From positions 13,385 to 77,384 of the forward strand of contig CAZWBW010000002.1 in assembly GCA_964632355.1 (NCBI GenBank): 64,000 bases of DNA. The letters are read 5' to 3'. Position numbers and translations under genes: made by a program. Below, one piece after another: positions 1-7,923 of the stretch (positions are counted from its first letter, which is position 1; each line of letters opens with the position of its first letter). Origin of the DNA: JALOAP01 sp964632355 (lineage in GTDB: Bacteria; Chloroflexota; Dehalococcoidia; Tepidiformales; Tepidiformaceae). The notes beneath the pieces are model-generated. The model ran no database searches. It worked only from the letters and a program-made list of their open reading frames with translations, and was not told the DNA's origin.

Positions 1-282
1 ATCGCCGACCGCCACATCGACTACGCGAACGAGGTGGCCGAACAACTGCGTGCCGAACGGCTGCGCGTCACCGTCGACGCGCGCGGCGAACGCATGAACG
101 CGAAGATCCGCGACGCGCAGCTCAAGAAGGTGCCGTACATCCTCGTCGTCGGCGACCGCGAGGCCGAGGCGAAGTCCGCGGCGCTGCGGGTTCGCGGGGG
201 CGGCAACCTCGGCGCCATGCCCGTCGCCGACATCGTCGCGAAGCTCCGCGAGGAGCGTGACACGAAGGCACTGGCGCCCTAG
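1..282 (+). CDS. thrS: Threonyl-tRNA synthetase, C-terminal fragment
   Basis: The reading frame is open from the first base, so the gene begins outside the window and only about 93 C-terminal residues are visible. They match the anticodon-binding domain of class II ThrRS: HIDYANEVAEQL, then DARGERMNAKIRDAQLKKVP, then YILVVGDREAE, and a closing segment in which RVRGGGNLG replaces the usual RxRxxxxxG stretch. The full enzyme charges tRNA-Thr in the cytoplasm. A strong hairpin follows the stop codon, so this looks like the end of a transcript. Confidence 0.93.
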   Translation: MADRHIDYANEVAEQLRAERLRVTVDARGERMNAKIRDAQLKKVPYILVVGDREAEAKSAALRVRGGGNLGAMPVADIVAKLREERDTKALAP

Positions 283-309
283 AGCTCCGCAATTCTGGCC
301 ACCAAACGG

Positions 310-336
310 AAGGCCCGGCGAACTTCGCCGGGCCTT
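310..336. terminator. Hairpin terminator after thrS
   Basis: A 13-bp perfect inverted repeat (AAGGCCCGGCGAA / TTCGCCGGGCCTT) with a one-base loop lies 28 bases after the thrS stop. The downstream gene is convergent, so the hairpin may serve both strands. The T-tract is weak. Confidence 0.75.
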
Positions 337-360
337 CGCTCTCTGCGCCGAGAATCACGA

Positions 361-396
361 TCTCAGCACTCAGAACTGAGCACTAAGAACTCAACA
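361..396. repeat. Short CACTCAGAACT-type repeat, copy 1
   Basis: This intergenic stretch contains GCACTCAGAACTGAGCACT and related CACTNAG units. Very similar units occur at about 3451-3480 (reverse orientation) and 3923-3953, on either side of the four-helix-bundle gene. The region otherwise contains nothing recognisable. Confidence 0.55.
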
Positions 397-400
397 TCCG

Positions 401-802
401 CTAGTCCAGCGCCGCGACAGCTTCGCCTTCGACGACCGTCTCGTCCTTCTGGTTCGTCGTCCAGACGCGGATAGTCGCCAGCTTCCGGCCACCCTCCTCT
501 TCGATCTTCGTCACTTCCCCGTGCGCGGTGAGAGTGTCGCCCGGCCAGACCTGCTTCGTGAACCGCACGCCGTACTTGCGGAGCGCCACCGGGCCGAGCC
601 AGTCCGTCAGCATCTTTGCCGTCAGGCCCATCGAGAACATGCCGTGCGCGAACACCGATGGGTACCCCACCTTCTGCGCGAAGGTGTCGTCGTGGTGCAG
701 CGGGTTGAAGTCGCCGCTCGCGCCCGCGTACTTCACGATGTGCGTCCGAAGAATGTTCTCGATGACCACCTGGTCGCGGCGGTCGCCAACCTTCAGTTCC
801 AT
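401..802 (-). CDS. MaoC-like (R)-specific enoyl-CoA hydratase/dehydratase subunit
   Basis: The 133-residue protein has a single hotdog domain. The hydratase-2 motif is intact: ASGDFNPLHHDD at residues 28-39, with the catalytic Asp31/His36 pair. FAHGMFSMG follows, as expected for the hot-dog helix. It lies 14 bases downstream of a FAS1-type hotdog partner on the same strand, an arrangement like mycobacterial HadA-HadB, where one subunit is catalytic and the other binds the acyl chain. It probably hydrates or dehydrates acyl-CoA thioesters. The substrate cannot be deduced. Confidence 0.85.
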   Translation of the reverse strand: MELKVGDRRDQVVIENILRTHIVKYAGASGDFNPLHHDDTFAQKVGYPSVFAHGMFSMGLTAKMLTDWLGPVALRKYGVRFTKQVWPGDTLTAHGEVTKIEEEGGRKLATIRVWTTNQKDETVVEGEAVAALD

Positions 803-816
803 CTCTACTCCCCCGC

Positions 817-1296
817 CTACTGCTCGACAGCCTTCTCGGTCTGCACGCCAACCATCCGGACGCGTACACAGAGCACGCCGTCCTGGTTGACGTAGTCGTA
901 GATCTGCTCGCTGAACGTCAGCTTGCCGCCACGCCTGCCCTGCTTCTCCCACGTTTCGCCCGGGCGAATCGTCACGGTGAGCGTGTCGCCGGCGTAGATC
1001 GGGTGGAAGTATTCGTAGTGCTGCTCCGCGTGCAGCCCGCGGCCAAGCCCCCCGCCACCGCTTCCTTCGGACCGTTCCGGGCGCGGCTCCTTGCGCGGCC
1101 GCGTCAGGTCGAGCGCGTAGTCCGGCTCGTAGTGCGAACTGGCCCACGTGAACGTGGGCGGCGCCACGATGCCCCCGAGCGCCTTCGTCTCTGGCGCGTC
1201 CGGGTCGGTGTACTCGGGTCGAATGTCCTGGACCGCCCGCGCGAACAGCAGAATGGCGGTTCGGTCGACCGGGAAGGTGAACGTCTTCTCGGCCAC
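817..1296 (-). CDS. FAS1-like dehydratase-domain (HadA-like) protein
   Basis: This 159-residue hotdog protein resembles the N-terminal half of two-domain MaoC dehydratases (FAS1_DH region): a GIVAPPTFTWA segment near the N-terminus, then HAEQHYEYFHPIYAGDTLTV and KLTFSEQIYDYVNQDG. The GTG start is preceded by a good AGGAGG site. It lacks the Asp/His pair and probably serves as the acyl-binding partner of the MaoC subunit encoded immediately downstream. A low-complexity EGSGGGGLGRG loop interrupts the domain at about residues 77-87. Confidence 0.82.
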   Translation of the reverse strand: MAEKTFTFPVDRTAILLFARAVQDIRPEYTDPDAPETKALGGIVAPPTFTWASSHYEPDYALDLTRPRKEPRPERSEGSGGGGLGRGLHAEQHYEYFHPIYAGDTLTVTIRPGETWEKQGRRGGKLTFSEQIYDYVNQDGVLCVRVRMVGVQTEKAVEQ

Positions 1297-1361
1297 GTTG
1301 GCCTCCTCTCCAGGTAATGAGCCGATCGTAGGTGTGCCGAATCAGCCGGCGCAAACCTGTG

Positions 1362-1640
1362 TCAGCCGTGGTGGCTCTCCCGCGCGCGTGCGACCAGCGC
1401 AACCACCGACGAGATGCCAACAAAGAGCACGCAGAACGCCGCCGCGCGCCGAACAGGGCACGGACCAATGGGCGTCGATATCAGCGATCAGCGCGCCCGG
1501 CAGGAGTCCGATGAGGCAAATGCCCAAACACACGCCCAGGATCGAAAGGGGCTGGCCCCCTGATTCGCGAGCACGACGGCCAGCATCGATACCAGGAGCG
1601 TTGCCCCGAGGATGGCCCAGTCGACGTTCCAATCGTTCAT
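1362..1640 (-). pseudogene. Small three-helix membrane protein, twice frameshifted
   Basis: The frame opens at ATG 1640 with MNDWNVDWAILGATLLVSML and soon hits TGA at 1488-1490. A second hydrophobic stretch (SILGVCLGICLIGLLPGALI) lies in a neighbouring frame. A third (AAFCVLFVGISSVVALVARA) is back in the first frame and ends at TGA 1362-1364. Joined, they would make a protein of about 93 residues with three membrane helices. A pair of compensating indels near 1555 (a C/G run) and near 1440 (a GCC/GCG run) explains this. It is either a young pseudogene or two sequencing errors. The family is not recognised. Confidence 0.5.
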
Positions 1641-1700
1641 TGTCGAGGGTCCCATTGAGGTTGCGAGCGGATGGTACGTATCGGAGCCAACGAGCCGCAA

Positions 1701-2597
1701 TCAGGTGGGCAGGAGCGCGAGCTGCTGGGGAGTGGGCGGTGGCTCAAGCGGGTTCGTGCGCCGGTCGCGAATGTCGAACTGGCTGAGAGCGAACTCAAAT
1801 CTAGCGCCAAGGCGTGCCGCCTCGCGCTTGCTGAGGTACGGCCTTGTGTACATGCGCTCATACTCCGGCAGCAGCGCTGGCCAATCCTTCGCCAGCCGCT
1901 CGAGGAAGTACTCTCGCGTTCCCGGCCGAAGATCCAGCACCCGGCACCACGCGTACGCTGCGCCCGCGTCCTTTGCAGCGCGAAGGACCGCGGCCAGCTG
2001 CTCCGGCGCGTCGGTCAGTCCAGGCAGGATTGGCGCCACCGCAACCCCGGCCTTGATCCCGGCCGCCGTTAGCCGTTCGAGCGCACGAAGGCGCTGCGCC
2101 GGCGGCGCCGTGCCGGGTTCCGTTGTCCTCCACACATCGCGGTCGAGCGTGCCCACCGAGAACGTGACCTGCACCTCGACGAGGCGCGCCGCGTCCGCCA
2201 GCACGTCGATATCGCGAACGATCATGGGGCTCCGGGTCACAATCGAGAACGGCGTCCGTGCGTCAGACAGGGCTTCGATGCACCCGCGCGTCAGCCGATA
2301 CTGTCCCTCTGCCGGCTGGTACGGATCGGTCGCGGTGCCGATGGCCACCGTCTCCCGTGCCCACGAACGCCGTGCCAGTTCGCTCCGCAACACTTCGACG
2401 ACGTTCGTCTTCACGCGGATCGACCGGCCGTACGCCTCACCCGACGGCCGATCAGCCCGGCGTTCGAAGGCGCGTACGTAGCAGAACGTGCACCGATGCG
2501 CGCAGCCCATGTACGGGTTCAGTGACCAACGGAACGGGAATCGTTGCACGCGATTCAGGGCACTCCGGCAGGGCTCTTCGCGGTATTCCGGACGCAT
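1701..2597 (-). CDS. SplB-like radical SAM protein
   Basis: The 298-residue protein carries the radical SAM cluster motif CAHRCTFCY (Cx3Cx2C) at about residues 32-40, preceded by SLNPYMGC. It then has the features of the SPL/Rv2578c-like family: IGTATDPYQPAE, LTRGCIEAL, TRSPMIVRDID and PILPGLTD. It should bind a [4Fe-4S] cluster and cleave S-adenosylmethionine. Similarity is to spore photoproduct lyase relatives rather than to SplB itself, so DNA repair is possible but unproven. It stands alone on its strand. Confidence 0.8.
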   Translation of the reverse strand: MRPEYREEPCRSALNRVQRFPFRWSLNPYMGCAHRCTFCYVRAFERRADRPSGEAYGRSIRVKTNVVEVLRSELARRSWARETVAIGTATDPYQPAEGQYRLTRGCIEALSDARTPFSIVTRSPMIVRDIDVLADAARLVEVQVTFSVGTLDRDVWRTTEPGTAPPAQRLRALERLTAAGIKAGVAVAPILPGLTDAPEQLAAVLRAAKDAGAAYAWCRVLDLRPGTREYFLERLAKDWPALLPEYERMYTRPYLSKREAARLGARFEFALSQFDIRDRRTNPLEPPPTPQQLALLPT

Positions 2598-2667
2598 GGC
2601 CCCACCGTAGCCCCGGCGGGTGGCACCTCAAACCCCACCGCGTCACCCGCTGTCGCCATGCACGAAG

Positions 2668-2696
2668 AAGGGGCCGGGTATACCGCCCGGCCCCTT
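2668..2696 (-). terminator. Hairpin terminator downstream of coaE
   Basis: An inverted repeat AAGGGGCCGGG / CCCGGCCCCTT with a 7-base loop lies 26 bases past the coaE stop. It is followed on the minus strand by TTCTTCG. Confidence 0.7.
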
Positions 2697-2721
2697 CGAT
2701 GGTTCGTTCCTGTGCCGCCGG

Positions 2722-3435
2722 CTAGAGCTCGTCCGCCAGCAGCACGCCCGCCTGCTTGATCCGCTCGCGGTTCTCTGCGATGAACGGCAGCCACCACGAA
2801 TCGAACTTCGACTCCGGCAGGCGCCCCTCGCGGTGCAGTGCACGAACCCGCTCCAGCTCCCCGTGGACGGCCTCCCGGAGTTCGTCCATAGTGCCGTTGT
2901 TCCTGTACACCCAGTCGGCTCCCGGGGCTCGCTTCTCCAGCGGAACCATTGCCTTGATTCGCTGGTCCGCCTCTTCGGGCGACATCCCGCGGGTTTCGAC
3001 GAGCCGCTGCTTCGCGATCGGGTCGTCGACCCCGATGAGCCAGACCTGGTCGCACCAGCGCGCATAGCCCGGCTCCATCAGGTTGACCGCCTCCATCACC
3101 GCTAGCCCGTCCGCGGGCAACTCCTTGCGCCACTCGTCGATGACACCCTTGATGGCCTCGGCAATGGACCCGATGGCGGCCGTCAGCTTGTTCATCTCCT
3201 CGGGCTTACCGAATACCTTCGCGCCGAGCACCTTCCGGTCGATGTACCCGTCCGCGCCGATGACTTCTTTCCCGAACGCCGCCACGATGCGGTCGAACCC
3301 GGGCGTGCCCGGGTCGTAGAGCCGGTGCACGAGCTTGTCGCCATCGCAGTGCTTCGCACCCGCCTCCACCAGGATCTGTCCCACGGTCGATTTGCCCGCC
3401 GCAATCGTCCCGGCAAGGCCAATGATTAGGGCCAT
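2722..3435 (-). CDS. coaE: Dephospho-CoA kinase-like protein
   Basis: This P-loop kinase has GTIAAGKS at residues 9-16 and the CoaE-type DGDKLVHRLY segment (residues 31-40), which usually binds dephospho-CoA. It then has DRKVLGAKVFG and a lid region, KQRLVETRGMSPEEADQRIK. CoaE catalyses the last step of CoA synthesis, ATP-dependent 3'-phosphorylation of dephospho-CoA. At 237 residues it is about 35 longer than typical CoaE, with a charged C-terminal tail. The usual IPLL..E motif is altered (MEAVNLMEPG), so a related nucleotide kinase cannot be excluded. Confidence 0.72.
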   Translation of the reverse strand: MALIIGLAGTIAAGKSTVGQILVEAGAKHCDGDKLVHRLYDPGTPGFDRIVAAFGKEVIGADGYIDRKVLGAKVFGKPEEMNKLTAAIGSIAEAIKGVIDEWRKELPADGLAVMEAVNLMEPGYARWCDQVWLIGVDDPIAKQRLVETRGMSPEEADQRIKAMVPLEKRAPGADWVYRNNGTMDELREAVHGELERVRALHREGRLPESKFDSWWLPFIAENRERIKQAGVLLADEL

Positions 3436-3450
3436 GAAGTGCTCCGAAGA

Positions 3451-3480
3451 AAAGTGCTGAGTTCTGAGTGCTTAGTCTGA
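3451..3480. repeat. Short CACTCAGAACT-type repeat, copy 2
   Basis: Read on the minus strand this is GCACTCAGAACTCAGCACTT, nearly identical to the core of the copy at 361-396. It overlaps the stop codon of the four-helix-bundle gene. Confidence 0.55.
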
Positions 3481-3906
3481 GGTGTCCTCGCGCAACGCGA
3501 CATCGTACAGGGCGGCCTCCTCCCGGAGCCCGCGCAGTTCGTCGGTGCTCATGGAGCGCTCAATGCTCGTTCGAAGGCCCGCGATGACTCGAGTGACTTC
3601 CTCGGCGTCGGCCAGCAGTGCTTCGAAGGTTCGGTCGTCGAAGTACCCAACGTCGCGGCCCGCATAGACCATGGAGCGGACCTCAGCCGCCGAACCCTTT
3701 GCTACCGAAAGGTATTGGTGGAATTCACGGCGCCGGTGCCGCTCGAATCCCTCCGCGATGTTGTTCATCACAGAAAGGGACGCACGCCGAATCTGGCCAC
3801 AATAGCCCCAGTCCCTGGCGGCGGGACCCGACCGCGTGGCTTCGTACACAGCCTTGTTGAGAGCCCGCGCCTTCTGCCACGCGATCGAGTCCTCGAACCG
3901 CCTCAT
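3472..3906 (-). CDS. Four-helix-bundle protein (23S rRNA intervening-sequence family)
   Basis: The 144-residue, all-helical protein has the hallmarks of the S23/TIGR02436 family: RRFEDSIAWQKARALNKAVYE at the start, then IRRASLSVMNNIAEGFER, then EFHQYLSVAKGSAAEVRSMV. The family was named from proteins encoded in 23S rRNA intervening sequences, but most members sit elsewhere and have no proven function. The gene stands alone and is bracketed by short related repeats, which may mark it as a transferable unit. Confidence 0.85.
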   Translation of the reverse strand: MRRFEDSIAWQKARALNKAVYEATRSGPAARDWGYCGQIRRASLSVMNNIAEGFERHRRREFHQYLSVAKGSAAEVRSMVYAGRDVGYFDDRTFEALLADAEEVTRVIAGLRTSIERSMSTDELRGLREEAALYDVALREDTSD

Positions 3907-3922
3907 CTCACCCTTCGCCCAT

Positions 3923-3953
3923 CAAGTGCTTGGCACTTAGCACTCAGCACTCT
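3923..3953. repeat. Short CACTCAG-type repeat, copy 3
   Basis: It contains AGTGCTTGGCACTTAGCACTCAGCACT just upstream of the four-helix-bundle start. CACTNAG units are shared with the copies at 361-396 and 3451-3480. Confidence 0.5.
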
Positions 3954-3961
3954 GGGCTTCG

Positions 3962-5104
3962 TTACGGGCGCTCATTCGACAGGATGATCGTCCCGCTCGC
4001 CGCGAACATGCCGCCCACGCCGTGGCACACGCTGATGCGCGCACCCGGCACCTGCGCCGGGGCAGTGCCGCGGAGCTGCCGCACGCTCTCCTGCAGCGCG
4101 TACATGCCGTACATGCCCGAATGCATGTAGCTCAGGCCGCCACCGTTCGTGTTCAGCGGGAGCTTCCCGCCCGGGCGCGTGTTCCCTTCCCAGATGAACT
4201 GGCCCGCCTCGCCGCGCTCCACGAACCCGAGGTCTTCGAGGCCGTAGATCGGCAGGTGCGCGAAGGCGTCGTAGATCATCAGGTGGTCGACGTCGTCGTG
4301 CGTGATGCCCGCCTCTTCGAACGCCTTCTTCCCCGAGACGCGGAACGCCTTCGACGTCGTGAAGTCCTCCATCTGGCTGATCATCGGCGTCTCGACACTT
4401 TCGCCGGTCCCAATGATGTACACCGGCTTCGTCGGGAAGTCCTTTGCCCGGTCAGCCGAGGTGAGGATGAGCGCACCGCCGCCGTCGGTCACAAGGCAGC
4501 ACTCAAGCAGGTGGAAGGGGTAGGCGATCATCCGCGAGTTCAGCACGTCCTCGACGGTGATCGGGTCCTTCATCATCGCGCGCGGGTTCATCGCCGCCCA
4601 TTCGCGCTGGACCACCGCCACCATCGCGAGCTGTTCGTGCGTGAGCCCGTACTCCTTCATGTAGCGAAGCACCGGGATGGTGAACACGCTCGGCGGGCCC
4701 GAGGGGCCAAACGGCGTTTCGAACTGCCCCTGCAACGACTGCGGTGCGGGGCCCCACCGGTTCGCCCCAACGCGCGACCGTCCGCTTTCGCCGTGCGTGA
4801 TGAGGACCGTCGTGCACAGCCCTTCGTTGATCGCCGCTGCCGCATGCCGCACGTGCAGCATGAACGAACAGCCGCCGACCGCCGTGCCATCCACCCAGGT
4901 TGGCGTGATGCCGAGATAATGCGCCACGTTCGTCGGGCTTTCGCCCGCGGTCGCCACACCGTCGATGTCCTTCGGCGTGAGCCCGCAGTCCTTCAGCGCG
5001 TTCAGCGCCGCGTCGGCGTGGAGGCCGATCTGCGAAAGGTGGGGGATTACACCCAGTTCGGTTGTTTCAGCAGCGCCAACGATGGCAACGCTTCCGGGCT
5101 TCAC
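3962..5104 (-). CDS. SCP2-type thiolase / acetyl-CoA acetyltransferase-like protein
   Basis: The 380-residue thiolase-fold protein has a nucleophile region VGGCSFMLHVRHAAAAI with Cys79. The C-terminal half has LPLNTNGGGLSYMHSGMYGM, carrying the conserved NxxGG and His, and CHGVGGMFAASG, carrying the CxG motif. These are the active-site positions of lipid-transfer-protein-like thiolases. It probably cleaves or condenses 3-ketoacyl-CoA with CoA. It overlaps by 4 bp the upstream DUF35 gene, a standard pairing in which the zinc-ribbon/OB-fold protein forms a complex with the thiolase. Confidence 0.87.
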   Translation of the reverse strand: MKPGSVAIVGAAETTELGVIPHLSQIGLHADAALNALKDCGLTPKDIDGVATAGESPTNVAHYLGITPTWVDGTAVGGCSFMLHVRHAAAAINEGLCTTVLITHGESGRSRVGANRWGPAPQSLQGQFETPFGPSGPPSVFTIPVLRYMKEYGLTHEQLAMVAVVQREWAAMNPRAMMKDPITVEDVLNSRMIAYPFHLLECCLVTDGGGALILTSADRAKDFPTKPVYIIGTGESVETPMISQMEDFTTSKAFRVSGKKAFEEAGITHDDVDHLMIYDAFAHLPIYGLEDLGFVERGEAGQFIWEGNTRPGGKLPLNTNGGGLSYMHSGMYGMYALQESVRQLRGTAPAQVPGARISVCHGVGGMFAASGTIILSNERP

Positions 5105-5529
5105 TTCGCACCTCCAGCCGGGCGGAACTTCGGTAGCGAGATCTCGTCGCTCGCCTTCTCGAACGTCACTTCGAGCGGCATGTCCAGCGGAAGCGCTTCG
5201 GGCGTCTGTTCGACGCCGACGATGTTCGTCATCATCCGGGGCCCTTCTTCGAGCTGCACGACGGCGAGCGCATACGGCGCGTCTTCTTCGAACCCGGGCG
5301 CGGGCCGGTGGTTGATCACGTACGAATAGAGCGTGGCCCGGCCACTAGCGGTGAACCACTCGACGTTGCGCGACGCGCAGTTCGGACAGAACGGGCGTGG
5401 CGGGAAATAGACGTGGCGGCACTGCGGTTCGAGGCAGCGCTGAATGCGCAGCTCTCCCGCCCGTGCGCCATCCCAGAACTCCTGTGTTTCGGGGGTGGGT
5501 TTGGGAAGAGGTTTCCGAATCTCTGCCAA
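5101..5529 (-). CDS. Zn-ribbon/OB-fold (DUF35) acyl-CoA-associated protein
   Basis: The 142-residue protein begins with a zinc ribbon whose cysteines lie at CLEPQC and CPNC (about residues 32-51). An OB-fold follows (GRATLYSYVINHRPAPGF ... YALAVVQLEEGPRMMTNIVG). DUF35 proteins partner SCP2-type thiolases and are thought to channel or stabilise acyl-CoA substrates. The 4-bp ATGA overlap with the thiolase start implies translational coupling. Confidence 0.88.
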   Translation of the reverse strand: MAEIRKPLPKPTPETQEFWDGARAGELRIQRCLEPQCRHVYFPPRPFCPNCASRNVEWFTASGRATLYSYVINHRPAPGFEEDAPYALAVVQLEEGPRMMTNIVGVEQTPEALPLDMPLEVTFEKASDEISLPKFRPAGGAK

Positions 5530-5629
5530 AGGTCCGTGCCTTCCTTCTGAGTCCGGGCGCGATATTCGCGTCCCGGCTCCGGGGGATTTGCGAACTGTGA
5601 TCTACCTGCTCTTCACGTAAACGGCAAGT

Positions 5630-6541
5630 TTAGACCGGCAGCCGCCATCGCCCGTCCTGCCATGCCATCGACCCCACCGTGCGGCGTACGAGCCGTTCCA
5701 CACTCAGGAGAATCCGCTCCAATGCCGTGAGGCTCGCTACGAGCTGCGGCTTCGTCGAACCAGGCCGCGCGAGCACACGCCGTGCCGTCGGCACGAACCG
5801 GGCCGGCCGGTGTTCCATGTCGTGGATTCTTTCGAGTGCCCCCTTCTCGTTCAGGAACCACTGCTCGTTGAGCGCGTACAACACCTGCACGAGCGCCGCC
5901 ACCACCCGGAAGAAGAATCCGCTGCTCGCGAACACATCCTCGCGCTGTACCGGCGCCCGCGACACTTCGAGCATGAACCGCGCCTCGTACAGGTAACGCC
6001 CGATGATCGCCTCTTTCAGCTTCGGCGGGTACTGCGATACGAGCGCTTTCAGCGCCCCGATCACGTTCCCGGGGTCGTGTAACGGGACACACGTCGCGAT
6101 CTCGCCCAGGTACATGAAGTTGTGGAAGGCGTGTGGGTGGCCCAGGTAGTAATCCGCGGTGATGCGCCCCTCCCGGCAGTCTTCGATGACGCTCGAAACT
6201 CGCTCGATGTCACGGTACAGCCAGTCCACGTGGCGCCCTTCGATCGTGAGCCAGGCGCCGCCGTTGACCCACGGACCCCACTGCCCGGGCTCTGTAACCG
6301 TCCCGGTTCGGTGCGAGTCGTCGAGTTCGGTCGCGAGTGTTTGCAGCGCCGCAGTGTCGAGCGGCTGCAACGGGTGGTAGTACAGCGCGATGTCCAAATC
6401 GGAATCGGGCCGGGCGGTTCCCCGGGCCTGGGAACCACCGAGCACCACCGCTTCGACGCCCGGGACCGTTGCCAGCGAGTCCGCAATGCGGCGGGCAAAC
6501 GAAACGGCGTCCTCTGGCTCGCCTCTTCGTGACGCGATCAC
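5630..6541 (-). CDS. Nucleotidyltransferase-domain protein
   Basis: The N-terminal domain has the pol-beta superfamily signature GGSQARGT (residues 35-42) followed by PDSDLDIALYY, giving the metal-binding Asp48/Asp50 pair. The rest of the 303 residues is helical and resembles the C-terminal part of stand-alone MNT/kanamycin-nucleotidyltransferase-like proteins. It may transfer a nucleotide to a protein, RNA or small molecule. No antitoxin-like HEPN partner is adjacent, so a toxin-antitoxin role is not supported. Confidence 0.75.
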   Translation of the reverse strand: MIASRRGEPEDAVSFARRIADSLATVPGVEAVVLGGSQARGTARPDSDLDIALYYHPLQPLDTAALQTLATELDDSHRTGTVTEPGQWGPWVNGGAWLTIEGRHVDWLYRDIERVSSVIEDCREGRITADYYLGHPHAFHNFMYLGEIATCVPLHDPGNVIGALKALVSQYPPKLKEAIIGRYLYEARFMLEVSRAPVQREDVFASSGFFFRVVAALVQVLYALNEQWFLNEKGALERIHDMEHRPARFVPTARRVLARPGSTKPQLVASLTALERILLSVERLVRRTVGSMAWQDGRWRLPV

Positions 6542-6610
6542 TGGTACACCTCGAATAGTGCCAGCCGGCGGAAGAGGGGCGCGGACGCCGGGTGTCGGTT
6601 AGAAGGAAGT

Positions 6611-6684
6611 TGGAGCGGGCGAAGGGAATCGAACCCTCGTCTCAACCTTGGGAAGGTCGCGTTCTACCATTGAACCACACCCGC
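6611..6684 (-). tRNA. tRNA-Gly (anticodon CCC)
   Basis: On the minus strand the cloverleaf reads acceptor GCGGGTG / CGCCCGC, D-arm GTTC-AATGGTA-GAAC, anticodon stem CGACC / GGTTG with loop TTCCCAA (anticodon CCC), and T-arm with TTCGATT. The discriminator is T and the CCA end is encoded. Gly identity is supported by the U discriminator and the anticodon. Confidence 0.95.
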
Positions 6685-6784
6685 TCGCGACTCTAATCCT
6701 AGCATTCCCGTTCTCAGAGTTCGAGAGGAGCCTTCAGCCTACGACCGTCTATTATGCCCCCACCATCACATCCGGAGGTGAGGC

Positions 6785-7258
6785 GTGCCTATCCCGAAAG
6801 AGCTCGCGCTGACTCCCGAAGAGCTCGACGAACTCATGCTCACGACCTGGAACATGCGTATCGCCACTATCGGCCCCGGCGACCGCATCAACCTGACACC
6901 GCTCTGGTTCGGCTGGGCCGGCGGCAACATCTACGCCTACTGCCGCGGACAGAAGGTCGTCAACCTGCGTCGCAACCCGACCGCAACCATCCTCGTCGAC
7001 CGCAACGAACGGTTCCCTGAACTCCAGGGCGCGATGTTCCAGGGCAAGGCCACTGTACTCGAAGACGCCGAAGCCGAAGCCGCCGACCCCCACCTCGAGG
7101 AGGTTCGCTGGCAGATGGGCCGCAAGTACGCTGGTGGCCACGGCGAATCCGCTGAGCCGAAGCGCAACGACAGTACCGCGCGCGGCCGCAACTGGCGCTG
7201 GATTCGCTTCGAGCCCACCCACATCGTTACCTGGGACAACTTCAAGCTCCGGCGCTAA
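6785..7258 (+). CDS. Pyridoxamine 5'-phosphate oxidase-like flavin/F420-binding protein
   Basis: The 157-residue protein has a split-barrel fold pattern: an N-terminal MRIATIGPGDRINLTPLWFGW, then YCRGQKVVNLRRNPTATILVD, typical of PPOX-family proteins of the FMN/F420 type. GTG is taken as the start because GGAGGTGAGGC precedes it directly. It is probably a redox enzyme of unknown substrate. It stands alone after the tRNA-Gly gene. Confidence 0.75.
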   Translation: MPIPKELALTPEELDELMLTTWNMRIATIGPGDRINLTPLWFGWAGGNIYAYCRGQKVVNLRRNPTATILVDRNERFPELQGAMFQGKATVLEDAEAEAADPHLEEVRWQMGRKYAGGHGESAEPKRNDSTARGRNWRWIRFEPTHIVTWDNFKLRR

Positions 7259-7326
7259 CCCTGCACCGTGGCCGTCCGCGTGACTCTTCATTACAATGCG
7301 AAATCACGCGGGCACAGGAGGGCCAG

Positions 7327-7797
7327 GTGTACGGCTATGTCGGCTCGGTACTCGGCGAAAAGGGGCGACAGGTCTTCTCGATCAGCCCTTCCGCAACCAT
7401 CCGCGAAGCGGTCCACGAAATGAACGAGCATGGGGTCGGCGCCCTTCTCGTGATGGAGGAGGGCCGCCCCGTCGGCATCGTGACCGAACGCGATGTTCTC
7501 CGGCGCGTTGTCGGCCCCGGGCTGCATGCGTCCGTTACCCGCGTCGCCGAGGTCATGACCACGGAACTGGTCACCATCCCCTCGTCGATGCGTGTGGAAG
7601 AGGCGATGCGCCTGGTGACCGAGCGCCGAATTCGCCACCTTCCCGTCGTTGACGACGGGAAGCTTTCCGGGATCGTCTCGATTGGTGACCTCATGCGCGT
7701 GGTAACCCTGCATCAGCAGGAGCACATCCAGCGCATGTCCGAATACATCGTGGGCGCCGAGGCCATTTCTGTTGGCCCCGGGGGCAGCCCGTCCTGA
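7327..7797 (+). CDS. Tandem CBS-domain protein
   Basis: Two CBS motifs fill most of the 156 residues. The first is about 17-75 (SISPSATIREAVHEMNEHGV ... GIVTERDVLRRV). The second is about 80-135 (VMTTELVTIPSSMRVEEAM ... HLPVVDDGKLSGIVSIGDLM). Such pairs bind adenine nucleotides and act as energy sensors. No enzymatic domain is attached, so a partner protein is unknown. The start is GTG, with a purine-rich GGAGGGCCAG just upstream. Confidence 0.85.
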   Translation: MYGYVGSVLGEKGRQVFSISPSATIREAVHEMNEHGVGALLVMEEGRPVGIVTERDVLRRVVGPGLHASVTRVAEVMTTELVTIPSSMRVEEAMRLVTERRIRHLPVVDDGKLSGIVSIGDLMRVVTLHQQEHIQRMSEYIVGAEAISVGPGGSPS

Positions 7798-7830
7798 TCG
7801 ACGCCGTCCACGGCGCCCCGTCGTAAACAG

Positions 7831-7872
7831 AAAGCCTCCTCGATGCCCGCGTGATCGCATCGAGGAGGCCTT
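7831..7872. terminator. Bidirectional hairpin terminator
   Basis: A 15-16-bp inverted repeat (AAGCCTCCTCGATGC / GCATCGAGGAGGCCTT) with a short loop lies between the convergent CBS and crotonase genes. T or A runs flank both sides. Confidence 0.85.
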
Positions 7873-7923
7873 ATACGCCCGGGGGATCCGGGCGCGTGTC
7901 TGTGTCCGGTTCGCGGTCCTGTC

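Noticed and set aside
4022..5329. 435-codon open frame opposite the thiolase gene
   Set aside because: Arg/His-rich translation typical of a shadow frame in high-GC DNA; the minus strand has a clear thiolase and DUF35.
5630..6541. MNT/HEPN toxin-antitoxin module
   Set aside because: The nucleotidyltransferase has no HEPN partner and is about twice the usual MNT length.
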